A DNA stretch of 64,000 nucleotides from Bacillota bacterium (GTDB lineage: Bacteria > Bacillota > UBA4882 > UBA8346). Each line of letters opens with the position of its first letter. Within the stretch, counting starts at the first letter, position 1. This document shows, one piece after another, positions 15,316 through 22,791 of this stretch. The position numbers and the translations under genes are program-made. Below the pieces are notes generated by a model. It was given only the letters and a program-made list of their open reading frames with translations. It searched no databases and was not told the origin of the DNA. Location of the stretch: positions 1-64,000 of the forward strand of contig JAEYRN010000100.1 in assembly GCA_023435565.1 (NCBI GenBank), written 5' to 3'.

Positions 15316-16038
15316 TTAAACAGATAGTTTGGTACCGCTATTTTCGATAATATCAATCAAATTTAAAAGGAAGGCAGCGCATCTCTCCGAGGCAAGTTGT
15401 TTAAAGTCATTATACATCATTTTACTTTCTTTACCAGGTTTATCGGAGATTGAGCGGATAACCACAAAGGGAATTTTACAAGATGCGCAGACTTGTGCAA
15501 CTGCCGCGCCTTCCATCTCGTTGCAATAAGCGCCGAACTCCTCAAATAATTCATTTTTTTTCTCTAGTGAATCATTAAATTGATCCCCGGTGGCGATAGC
15601 TCCGGATAAGACTTTGTAATCCTTACCTATGGAATCTTTGATTGCTTTTGTGCAAAGTTCGGCAAAATTCGCGTCGGCGTGAATAAAACCTGCTTCTTGA
15701 TTATCGAACGCTCCTTTTTTAATTCCAAACACAGTAAGGTCTACATCATGCTGAATACAAGCAGTGGATATTACAACATCGCCGATATTTAAATCTGGAT
15801 GTAACGCTCCAGCTGAGCCAACATTCACTATTTTATCAGGCTGAAACTTATCGATCATTAGTTGAGTACATCGGGCGGCATTGACTTTTCCAACTCCGGA
15901 CATAGCAGCAATACATGGGGTATGATGAATAAACCCTTGGTAAAATATAATGTCGTAAATAATATTAGTTTTGATCGCGGCCATTTTTTTTAAAACAGCG
16001 TCTCTTTCTGTGTCAACGGCAGTAATGATTCCAATCAT
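15316..16038 (-). CDS. mtnN: 5'-methylthioadenosine/S-adenosylhomocysteine nucleosidase
   Basis: 240 residues of the MTA/SAH nucleosidase (Pfs) family. It removes adenine from S-adenosylhomocysteine, supplying the substrate of the adjacent LuxS. Signatures are VGSAGALHPDLNIGDVVIS, the nucleobase- and ribose-contacting EMEGAAVAQVC, and RSISDKPG with the catalytic aspartate. The start is the ATG of MIGIITAVDTERDAV. The gene pair pfs-luxS forms a small operon. Confidence 0.95.
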   Translation of the reverse strand: MIGIITAVDTERDAVLKKMAAIKTNIIYDIIFYQGFIHHTPCIAAMSGVGKVNAARCTQLMIDKFQPDKIVNVGSAGALHPDLNIGDVVISTACIQHDVDLTVFGIKKGAFDNQEAGFIHADANFAELCTKAIKDSIGKDYKVLSGAIATGDQFNDSLEKKNELFEEFGAYCNEMEGAAVAQVCASCKIPFVVIRSISDKPGKESKMMYNDFKQLASERCAAFLLNLIDIIENSGTKLSV

Positions 16039-16120
16039 GCATGCTTCTCCAAAATAGTAATGGATAATTATTAAATCTTATTTTACTATAACAAAAAGCT
16101 AATTACTACCATTTAAATTA

Positions 16121-16501
16121 TTAAAAAACATTAACTATTGAAAACCGTTCCTTTTCCGGAATATGATTAATGAAGTCACGTAGGACACTAAGGTTGATTA
16201 GTGCGTCAGTATAACTCTTACAAGATACAGCTTTAATTGTTTTGATAAGAGCTTCCTCAATCAAGTCCATTTCCTTGTGGTTAGTTAAGACAGCCCAAAA
16301 TGGTTTTGTTTTTTTCCAAGAATTTTCAATTGATTTCAATATAATTAATGATTGTTTCCAATTATGGGATTGAATCTCCGGTTCAACTTTGGCAAGCTTT
16401 TGATTGAGAAAATCTGCCGAATCGTCAAGATAAGATTGGACTAGTAGGCCGAGAATTAAAAAAGTAAGTAAACCGCAGAAGGATATGAGTAGAATTTTCA
16501 T
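16121..16501 (-). CDS. DUF4363-like membrane-anchored protein
   Basis: 126 residues with one N-terminal membrane segment (ILLISFCGLLTFLILGLLVQ) and a helical soluble part containing NWKQSLIILKSIENSWKKTKPFWAVLTNH, which is characteristic of DUF4363 proteins. It is four bases downstream of the DUF421 gene and is surely co-transcribed with it, the usual arrangement of these families in Clostridia. The function is unknown; a partner of the DUF421 protein is inferred. Confidence 0.8.
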   Translation of the reverse strand: MKILLISFCGLLTFLILGLLVQSYLDDSADFLNQKLAKVEPEIQSHNWKQSLIILKSIENSWKKTKPFWAVLTNHKEMDLIEEALIKTIKAVSCKSYTDALINLSVLRDFINHIPEKERFSIVNVF

Positions 16502-16505
16502 TACA

Positions 16506-17186
16506 TCAAACCTTTTTCGATTTTGGTTGGAGATATAAACGTCCGGAGGAGTCTATACTTGCCAGAAACACTTGTTTCCAATCTTGAAGGCCATTTTTAT
16601 TCAATTCATAGCGAAGCCATTCTTGAGTAAGGTTTAATCTGGAGAGATTTGTTTCTTTGAGGACCCCATCTACTATCAAAGTAATCGGGAGACCCTCATA
16701 TGGGATATCCAAATCCAAATCCTCCGGATTCACGGGGCGTTTTAGGGATTTGGGGATAATTGATAATTTACCGCTGGTTTCTAGAATAGCATACTCAACA
16801 TCAGCGATATTGGGCATATTTTTAAGGCGTAATTGTTCGAGAAGGTCAGTAATATTATATCTTAATCTAGTAAGCTCATCTTGATTGATTTTTCCTTTCT
16901 CAATTAAAATACTTGGACCGCCGCAAATTATCTTACGAGCTTTTTCGCTTTTTAGCGAAAGGATTGAAAGGCTAATTTGAATAAAAAGTAAAGTTAAAAT
17001 AGGGATTACACCATGAAGCAAGGGAATGTCAGTATCTTGCATCGGAACAGCAGCTAACTCGGATATCATAATGGTGATTACAAGCTCAAATGGTTGAAGT
17101 TGGCCGATTTGATGCTTACCCATAATTCTGATGATCAAAACCACTAATAAATAAAGAATAATCGTCCGTACCGGTAAAATTAACAT
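16506..17186 (-). CDS. DUF421 (YetF-like) membrane protein
   Basis: 226 residues. Three N-terminal membrane segments (starting IILYLLVVLIIRIMGKHQIGQLQPFELVITIMISELAA in pattern) precede a cytosolic domain with the family's GGPSILIEKGKINQDELTRL and VDGVLKETNL. Members of this family in Bacillus are spore or vegetative membrane proteins of poorly known role. The start ATG follows GGAGG. The DUF4363 partner lies directly downstream. Confidence 0.88.
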   Translation of the reverse strand: MLILPVRTIILYLLVVLIIRIMGKHQIGQLQPFELVITIMISELAAVPMQDTDIPLLHGVIPILTLLFIQISLSILSLKSEKARKIICGGPSILIEKGKINQDELTRLRYNITDLLEQLRLKNMPNIADVEYAILETSGKLSIIPKSLKRPVNPEDLDLDIPYEGLPITLIVDGVLKETNLSRLNLTQEWLRYELNKNGLQDWKQVFLASIDSSGRLYLQPKSKKV

Positions 17187-17471
17187 CTCATACCTCCTGT
17201 TTCATTGTTTGCCGGATAGTAAGGGTTTATTCAAACATATTTAGCTGGATAAAAAGGGAAAATTGGCAGGATTTTTTTGTTGAAACACGAATTTGAAATT
17301 CAGAAAAAATAAGCGGGTAAGATCAGTCGTATTCCAAAGTTTTTCGTTTACATTAAGCTGAAAATTCCCGTCGGAAAGAGAGGAAAACTAACGGGATTTT
17401 TTAGTTGTTTATGGAATAACTTAATATTCGAAGCTTATTATAGAATTATGTTCAATAAGGATGTGACCTTG
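17187..17471. other. Spacer with terminator-like hairpin
   Basis: AT-rich intergenic region between two divergent genes. It holds a hairpin, AAATTCCCGT (17362-17371) with ACGGGATTT (17391-17399), followed by T residues to 17402. This would terminate a rightward transcript before it reached the gene at 17472. Nothing to the left of it is read rightward, so it may be an attenuator or the end of an unannotated small RNA. Confidence 0.45.
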
Positions 17472-18290
17472 ATGAGTTTATTTTGCAGGTATGTTTGGCT
17501 GATAACCGGATTTTTATTTTTATCCGGTATTGTTTTGGCTGCCAATGCAAATTTAGGAGAAATAACACCGGGCGAGTATAACTTGAAATCAATAACCAAT
17601 CATCTTCCTTATGCATTTAAAAATCCCGATGATTATCGGGAATCATTGCAAAAAGTAGAATTGGAATTGGGGAACCAGGAACGTTTTCGCGACCTACCGG
17701 ATTTAGGAATGAAACAACCTTATACCGGAGTTATTAAGCTCGGGGATAAGCAAAGTGAATTTGGGGTTATCGTTGATGTAAGGGCCGAGGAAAAGCGGCT
17801 TTATATTGATACTAACGGAGACGGTAGTTTTGCTGATGAGCCTTGGATCGAGTTGCTGAATGAATGGTATGGTTTAGAAACATATTGGGTGATTGGTCCA
17901 GAACCACTCAAATTACAAGTCTGTTTTGACTCGGAATCCTCTCTAATCCAACCGTTAGAAATTTCGGTTTCCGGTTTTTTGAATCGGCCTGGTGCACTTA
18001 TTAAAGAAAAACCGTATCTATTGGTCTCTGTCCGGACATGGTTTTTAGCTGAGTTAATCGAAGATGGAGCAGTCAAATTAGTGGCTGTTACTGATTGTAA
18101 TAATAATGGGGTTTATAATGACCCCGAGGATGCTATGTTCATTGATTATAATGATGACGGATATTTCAGTGATGAAGAGGTAATCCTCAGGAAAACCGGT
18201 GTTAAAATTGAGAATGGGAAAGTGAAGCTAAACGTGGATTGGGGAGCTTGTCCTCAAAAGTTAACGATAGGAGGAGCAACCGGTGGTTGA
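17472..18290 (+). CDS. Secreted protein with EF-hand-like calcium loops
   Basis: 272 residues from the ATG at 17472, chosen because AAGGATG precedes it; an in-frame ATG at 17448 has no ribosome-binding site. A signal peptide (VWLITGFLFLSGIVLAANA) is followed by a mostly beta domain with three acidic loops: DTNGDGSFADE, DCNNNGVYNDPED and DYNDDGYFSDEE. They resemble the calcium-binding loops of EF-hand or dockerin repeats. It overlaps the first of two M16 peptidase genes by 8 bp, so all three are one operon. It may be a calcium-dependent partner or substrate of the peptidases. Family not recognised. Confidence 0.6.
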   Translation: MSLFCRYVWLITGFLFLSGIVLAANANLGEITPGEYNLKSITNHLPYAFKNPDDYRESLQKVELELGNQERFRDLPDLGMKQPYTGVIKLGDKQSEFGVIVDVRAEEKRLYIDTNGDGSFADEPWIELLNEWYGLETYWVIGPEPLKLQVCFDSESSLIQPLEISVSGFLNRPGALIKEKPYLLVSVRTWFLAELIEDGAVKLVAVTDCNNNGVYNDPEDAMFIDYNDDGYFSDEEVILRKTGVKIENGKVKLNVDWGACPQKLTIGGATGG

Positions 18291-19578
18291 TAAACGGAGA
18301 ATTTTAGGTCTGGGGCTATTATTTTTATTAACTCTGACGCCATTTACCACTCAGGCAGCGCCAAAAGAAGGGCTTGAATTTACACAGCTCAAATTAAAAA
18401 ACGGAATTACCCTCAAGTATAAAATACTAAAGGACGAACCATTGGTTTCAATGTATATGGTACTTCCGATTGGGATGAATAAGGAGAAGACAAAGGGAAT
18501 CGCTCATCTAATGGAACATCTGGTTTTCAGGGGCGGTACTGGTTATGGTTTTACAGATATTGCCGCCGTCACTACTCGTAAGGGAGGTTATTTCAACGGT
18601 TTCACTTCTTATGACGCCACTGCTTACAACTATGTAGCGCCTAAAGAAGATTTTGAAGCCGCTTTTAAAGTATTCAACGGTTCAATCTGGAAGACAGACC
18701 TTTCCGAAACCATGGTAGCTTTAGAGCGTAAAATTGTTGTCCATGAGCTGGACATGGATTATGCGGAACGAACCCCTTATTATCCAATCTATGAATATTT
18801 TTATCCTGAGATTAAATATACCAAGGAATCGGTTGCAGCAATTTCGTCTCAAGATTTGCAAGAGTTTCATCAAAACTATTATCAACCGGAAAATGCGACA
18901 TATATATTGGCCGGGGACTTTAATCTTCAAGCGGTAATCGTTCAATTGGAACAAGTTACCAATGGTTATGGGAAAAGGAGTGTTCCTAAAGATGATTTGC
19001 TGGAGTTCAGTTTACCTGATGGCGATATAAAAGAAAAACGTAATATTTATCCCTACTATTATCAATTACTAATGGGTTATGAAATGGAAGGGATTTCAAA
19101 AGCTGAACGGATGGTCTTAAAACTGTTGGCTTATACTTATGGTTTAAACCATCGGATTGATTATTATGAAAACGGATACAAATTTTATTATACAATTACA
19201 AGAACACTAGGGAGCAAAGAGTTTTTTGGAATTTATTATTTGGAAAGGGACCGAGAATTTTCCGAGGAAAACTTGAGAGAGGAAAAGGAGCGGATGTTGA
19301 ACTTTTTTCGCCAGTTTAAAAAGGGTGAATTTGAGAAACATCTAACCAATTTTATTGAATTGATTGAACTGGAACAGCAATCAAGCGCCAACTCAGCGGT
19401 TAAAGCTGTCGAGTATGAGGTCCAACGTTTGTTTGATTCCGATAATATCACGGTAGATGATTTACCAATATTGAAACAACTTACCGTAAAAGATTTGGAA
19501 CGGGTAATAAATCAATACTTCAGTAAACCTCCCAAGACTTGGATTTTAGTAAACAATAAGGAAGTGGAGGGAAAATAG
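18283..19578 (+). CDS. M16-family zinc peptidase, active subunit
   Basis: 431 residues from a GTG after GGAGGAG, with a signal peptide (GLGLLFLLTLTPFTTQA). The inverted zinc motif HLMEH, within GIAHLMEHLVFRGG, and the downstream ELDMDYAERTP glutamate region mark a catalytically competent M16 (pitrilysin/insulinase-type) peptidase. It is exported, so it acts outside the cytoplasm. The adjacent gene encodes a partner lacking the zinc motif, the usual paired arrangement of bacterial M16 heterodimers. Confidence 0.9.
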   Translation: MVDKRRILGLGLLFLLTLTPFTTQAAPKEGLEFTQLKLKNGITLKYKILKDEPLVSMYMVLPIGMNKEKTKGIAHLMEHLVFRGGTGYGFTDIAAVTTRKGGYFNGFTSYDATAYNYVAPKEDFEAAFKVFNGSIWKTDLSETMVALERKIVVHELDMDYAERTPYYPIYEYFYPEIKYTKESVAAISSQDLQEFHQNYYQPENATYILAGDFNLQAVIVQLEQVTNGYGKRSVPKDDLLEFSLPDGDIKEKRNIYPYYYQLLMGYEMEGISKAERMVLKLLAYTYGLNHRIDYYENGYKFYYTITRTLGSKEFFGIYYLERDREFSEENLREEKERMLNFFRQFKKGEFEKHLTNFIELIELEQQSSANSAVKAVEYEVQRLFDSDNITVDDLPILKQLTVKDLERVINQYFSKPPKTWILVNNKEVEGK

Positions 19579-19579
19579 A

Positions 19580-20845
19580 GTGATTAAAAAGATTGTTTTT
19601 TTGATATGCTTATTATTAGTAATCTCGGGATTTGGTTCAGTCGGAGCGGAAACGGAACTATCAAGGATTGAACGAACCTCCGTAAGTGGAATGACTTTAC
19701 TTGCCCAAAAAACTAGTTCCAGTTTGGTTGAAGTTACTCTTTTGTTAAAATCAGGTAGTGGTTTGGACCAAAAAAAGGGCACCGCAATATTAGTAAACCA
19801 ATTCGTGAGTGTCTATTTGAATTATCACCAAGTTAATTCGGGTTGGGTTGGTACGTCGGTTGAAACTTATCCGGATTATACAATGATAAAAGTCCAATCC
19901 TCACCCCGGCGTTTGAAATCGGTGTTGGTGGTTCTTAAGGATTTATTGGTCTATCCATTATATGATTACGATTTTGCGTCAGACCTCCAAAATCTAATCA
20001 GTACCGATTTAAAAGCGACTTCGTCTATTGTTAAGTCATATTATGATTTTAACAGGGAGTTTTACGGTGAAGCCCACCCGTATAATGATGATTTGGACTC
20101 TGCATCCATCAAGAGTATTAACGGAAATGACGTCTTTAAATGGCATCGTTTAACCTATAAGCCTGGGAATGCAATTCTTTCGATTTCTGGCGGTTTTAAA
20201 GAAAGCCTGAAGTCGTTAGAAAAAATGTTTCGCAATTTACCAAGTGCGACTATTGATAACCGTTTAATGGTTAAACCAATGATCTTGAATAAGATTAGTC
20301 GGTTACAAGAAGTTGACCTAAACGGACGAGTAGCTTCCATTAGTATCGGTTATGCAGCGCCGCGAATCAAAGACCCTGAATTTCCTGCTTTTAAAATCAT
20401 TGCTTATTATTTAGAGGAGCATCAGCATTATTTTGAGGAGTTAAGGGTAAAAGAAGGGCTCATTTACGCCGGCTTTGCGTATTATAATTACTTAGAAAAA
20501 CCAAATGCGCCTAATATTGCCTTCCTAACAATGACTGAACCTAAGTTATTGAATCGGGTTGAAACAAGGACGGTAGAAGTTCTAAAGGGGATAATCGAAA
20601 GGGGATTGGAACCAAAGGATATTTCTTTAGTGATTAGGGCCATGAAGACTAGAAGTTCGATAGGCCAAAAAGAGGGTAGGGGATTGGCCACCGTGAATGC
20701 TTTAAGTTATTTTTTAGAGACCCAATTAGTCTATGACCATAATTTATGGACTAAGTTGGAACAGGTGACTACCGCTGACATTAAAAAAGCGGCGGCCAAA
20801 TATTTTCAAGACTATATTCGAGTTGCTTATCTGCCCAAAGAATAG
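19580..20845 (+). CDS. M16-family peptidase-like protein, inactive subunit
   Basis: 421 residues from a GTG one base after the previous stop, with a signal peptide (IVFLICLLLVISGFGSVGA). The fold-level features of M16 proteins are present: LLLKSGSGLDQKKGTA in place of the active-site helix, and late ASISIGYAAPRIKDPE and RVKEGLIYAGFAYYN segments. The HxxEH motif is absent, so it is probably the non-catalytic half of a heterodimer that shapes the substrate chamber. It is translationally coupled to the active subunit. Confidence 0.87.
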   Translation: MIKKIVFLICLLLVISGFGSVGAETELSRIERTSVSGMTLLAQKTSSSLVEVTLLLKSGSGLDQKKGTAILVNQFVSVYLNYHQVNSGWVGTSVETYPDYTMIKVQSSPRRLKSVLVVLKDLLVYPLYDYDFASDLQNLISTDLKATSSIVKSYYDFNREFYGEAHPYNDDLDSASIKSINGNDVFKWHRLTYKPGNAILSISGGFKESLKSLEKMFRNLPSATIDNRLMVKPMILNKISRLQEVDLNGRVASISIGYAAPRIKDPEFPAFKIIAYYLEEHQHYFEELRVKEGLIYAGFAYYNYLEKPNAPNIAFLTMTEPKLLNRVETRTVEVLKGIIERGLEPKDISLVIRAMKTRSSIGQKEGRGLATVNALSYFLETQLVYDHNLWTKLEQVTTADIKKAAAKYFQDYIRVAYLPKE

Positions 20846-20869
20846 GAATACTAAAGAAGAAGATAAATG

Positions 20870-20899
20870 TTGACAACAATTAATTAACCATGTTAAAAT
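20870..20899 (+). promoter_or_regulatory. Promoter and operator of the marR-type gene
   Basis: TTGACA at 20870-20875 and TAAAAT at 20894-20899 (18-bp spacer). The inverted repeat TTAAC-CAT-GTTAA (20884-20896) overlaps the -10 box, a position suited to repression. The same repeat, with a TAT centre, recurs at 21490 upstream of the rubrerythrin gene. Confidence 0.65.
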
Positions 20900-20933
20900 T
20901 TACTTAGGTTTCAGAAAGGAAGAAATAACCTCC

Positions 20934-21473
20934 ATGGAAGAAAAATTACAGCGAACCCTTCGACTATTTTTTCAAACAATCGGGTCGCGTATTTTTAAAT
21001 CAGCTCTTGGTGAATTGAGTGACGAAGATTTGACCCAAGTTCAACTTTCCTGTATTCGTTTTGCTTACCTACATCCGGAACCATCCGTGGGAATGATTGC
21101 CGAAGGTTTGGGGGTAAGTGACGCGGCGGCGGCCAAGTTAATTGACAGATTAGTTAAAAAAAGTTTGCTTACTAGGGAAGAAGACCCTCACGATCGCCGT
21201 GTATTAAAGATTAAACTTACTGCGGCGGGACAAAAACTGCTTGAAAATATTTGTTCAGTGGAAACCGAATATTTTTTATCCATTTTTCAGCGGATGCCTC
21301 AAAAAAGTTTATTGGATTTGGAACGTGGGGTCGTTGAATTTTTGAAAGCAGCTTTGAAAAAACCGGAACAAGTTGATGAAATATGCTTGAAATGCGGTTG
21401 GAGCCATGAATTGGATTGTGTTGGAAATATTCGTTATCGGGAATTGACAGGGCACGACAAAGAAAAAGTATAA
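20934..21473 (+). CDS. MarR-family regulator of oxygen-stress genes
   Basis: 179 residues with a winged helix-turn-helix core (MIAEGLGVSDAAAAKLIDRLVKKSLLTREEDPHDRRVLKIKLTAAG in pattern, residues about 57-100, including the typical D-x-R-DRR wing). The C-terminal tail carries three cysteines in CLKCGWSHELDC, which could sense redox state or bind a metal; that is inference. The neighbours downstream are rubrerythrin and desulfoferrodoxin. An inverted repeat overlaps its own -10 box and recurs before rubrerythrin, suggesting it represses itself and the detoxification genes. Confidence 0.88.
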   Translation: MEEKLQRTLRLFFQTIGSRIFKSALGELSDEDLTQVQLSCIRFAYLHPEPSVGMIAEGLGVSDAAAAKLIDRLVKKSLLTREEDPHDRRVLKIKLTAAGQKLLENICSVETEYFLSIFQRMPQKSLLDLERGVVEFLKAALKKPEQVDEICLKCGWSHELDCVGNIRYRELTGHDKEKV

Positions 21474-21489
21474 AATTTTTGAATAATTG

Positions 21490-21502
21490 TTAACTATGTT
21501 AA
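21490..21502 (+). promoter_or_regulatory. Putative MarR operator before rubrerythrin
   Basis: A second copy of the inverted repeat TTAAC-n3-GTTAA, here with centre TAT, lies between the regulator gene and rubrerythrin. Match to the copy at 20884 continues on the right flank (AAATTT-like). A probable shared operator. Confidence 0.6.
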
Positions 21503-21578
21503 ATTTGAATAACATTTACGTTTTTGGTGTTCTTAATTTTATTTCCAAGGAATTAAATAAAAATAAGGAGGAGTAATG

Positions 21579-22151
21579 ATGAGTTTGAAAGGAACAAAAA
21601 CTGAAAAAAACATTTTGACCGCCTTTGCAGGTGAGTCCCAAGCCCGAAACAGGTACACTTTTTTTGCCAGCAAGGCAAAAAAGGAAGGTTTGGTCCAAAT
21701 TGCCGAAATTTTCGAGGAAACGGCCAATCAGGAAAAAGAACATGCTAAACGTCTTTTCAAATTTCTTGAGGGAGGCGATGTTGAGATTAAAGCCTCTTTT
21801 CCAGCCGGGATAATCGGAACAACTATTGAAAATTTGAATGAAGCCGCTTCCGGAGAACATCATGAATGGAGTGAAATGTATCCTGAATTTGCAAAAGTTG
21901 CCCGTGAAGAGGGGTTGGAGGATATTGCCAAGGTTTTTGAAGCGATTGCCGTAGCTGAAAAACAGCATGAAAAGCGTTACTCCGATTTGAAGGCTAACCT
22001 GGAGTCGGGTAAGGTATTCAAACGAGGGGAAAAGGTAGTGTGGCGTTGTCGTAATTGCGGGTATCTTCATGAAGGAACGGAGGCTCCGGAATTGTGCCCG
22101 GCATGTGCTCATCCCCGCGCTTATTTCGAACTATTGGGAGAAAATTGGTAA
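21579..22151 (+). CDS. rbr: Rubrerythrin
   Basis: About 190 residues. Two in-frame ATG codons are adjacent; the second (21579) is the better distance from AAGGAGG. A ferritin-like diiron domain holds the first ExxR-type glutamate in AFAGESQARNRY and later EETANQEKEHAKR, EAASGEHHEW and AIAVAEKQHEKRY. It is followed by a rubredoxin-like FeS4 site, CRNCGYLHEG and CPACAHP. The protein reduces hydrogen peroxide in the cytoplasm of anaerobes. It lies downstream of the MarR-type regulator and of a putative operator. Confidence 0.96.
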   Translation: MSLKGTKTEKNILTAFAGESQARNRYTFFASKAKKEGLVQIAEIFEETANQEKEHAKRLFKFLEGGDVEIKASFPAGIIGTTIENLNEAASGEHHEWSEMYPEFAKVAREEGLEDIAKVFEAIAVAEKQHEKRYSDLKANLESGKVFKRGEKVVWRCRNCGYLHEGTEAPELCPACAHPRAYFELLGENW

Positions 22152-22247
22152 AACATAGATGGGTTTATAATTTCTAAACTTTAATTAAAGGTAATTAAAA
22201 AACTCGGTCAAAATCTGTTTAAAAATTTTCATTAAGGAGGAATTAAA

Positions 22248-22622
22248 GTGTCTAAAAGGCTGGAAGTTTACAAATGCGAAGTATGCGGAAATATCGTTGA
22301 AGTTGTCCATGAAGGTGTAGGCCAGTTAGTATGTTGCAATCAACAGATGGTTTTGGTTAAGGAAAATACTGTGGATGCTTCTAAAGAGAAACATGTACCG
22401 GTAATTGAAAAAATTGATGGAGGTTATCGTGTTAAAATTGGAAGTGTAGCGCATCCAATGGAGGAGAAACATTATATCGAGTGGATCGAATTAATTGCAG
22501 ACGGTAAAGCATATCGTGAGTTTTTAAAACCGGGAGTAACTCCGGAGGCAGTATTTAAAATTGAGGCAAGTCAAGTTACAGCTAGAGAATATTGTAACTT
22601 ACACGGTTTATGGAAAGCATAA
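22248..22622 (+). CDS. dfx: Desulfoferrodoxin (superoxide reductase)
   Basis: 124 residues from a GTG after AAGGAGG. The N-terminal desulforedoxin FeS4 site uses C-x2-C (YKCEVCGN) and a CC pair (LVCCNQQ). The catalytic centre II ligands are visible in EKHVPVIE, AHPMEEKHYIEW and the C-terminal EYCNLHGLW. It reduces superoxide to peroxide, which the adjacent rubrerythrin can remove. A strong terminator follows. No TTAAC-type operator was seen just upstream, so it may depend on read-through from rubrerythrin. Confidence 0.96.
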   Translation: MSKRLEVYKCEVCGNIVEVVHEGVGQLVCCNQQMVLVKENTVDASKEKHVPVIEKIDGGYRVKIGSVAHPMEEKHYIEWIELIADGKAYREFLKPGVTPEAVFKIEASQVTAREYCNLHGLWKA

Positions 22623-22677
22623 AGTAATCCGTCATTTCATAATGTCCGAAGCTTATATGACATATTTTCGAAATAAA

Positions 22678-22710
22678 GGGCCGCTTGAATAGCGGTCTTT
22701 TTTTATTTTT
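22678..22710 (+). terminator. Terminator after desulfoferrodoxin
   Basis: GGCCGCT (22679-22685) pairs with AGCGGTC (22691-22697) around GAAT, followed by a long T-rich tract. Confidence 0.9.
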
Positions 22711-22791
22711 AGGAAATCATTGCCAAAAAAGGTTTTAAAGCAATTTCATCGAATTTATCAGCGTTAATGAAAGGAGAGTTATTGGTTACAT

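Noticed and set aside
21516..22112. Minus-strand frame of 198 codons across rubrerythrin
   Set aside because: Composition reflects the antisense of a strongly conserved gene; no family resemblance.
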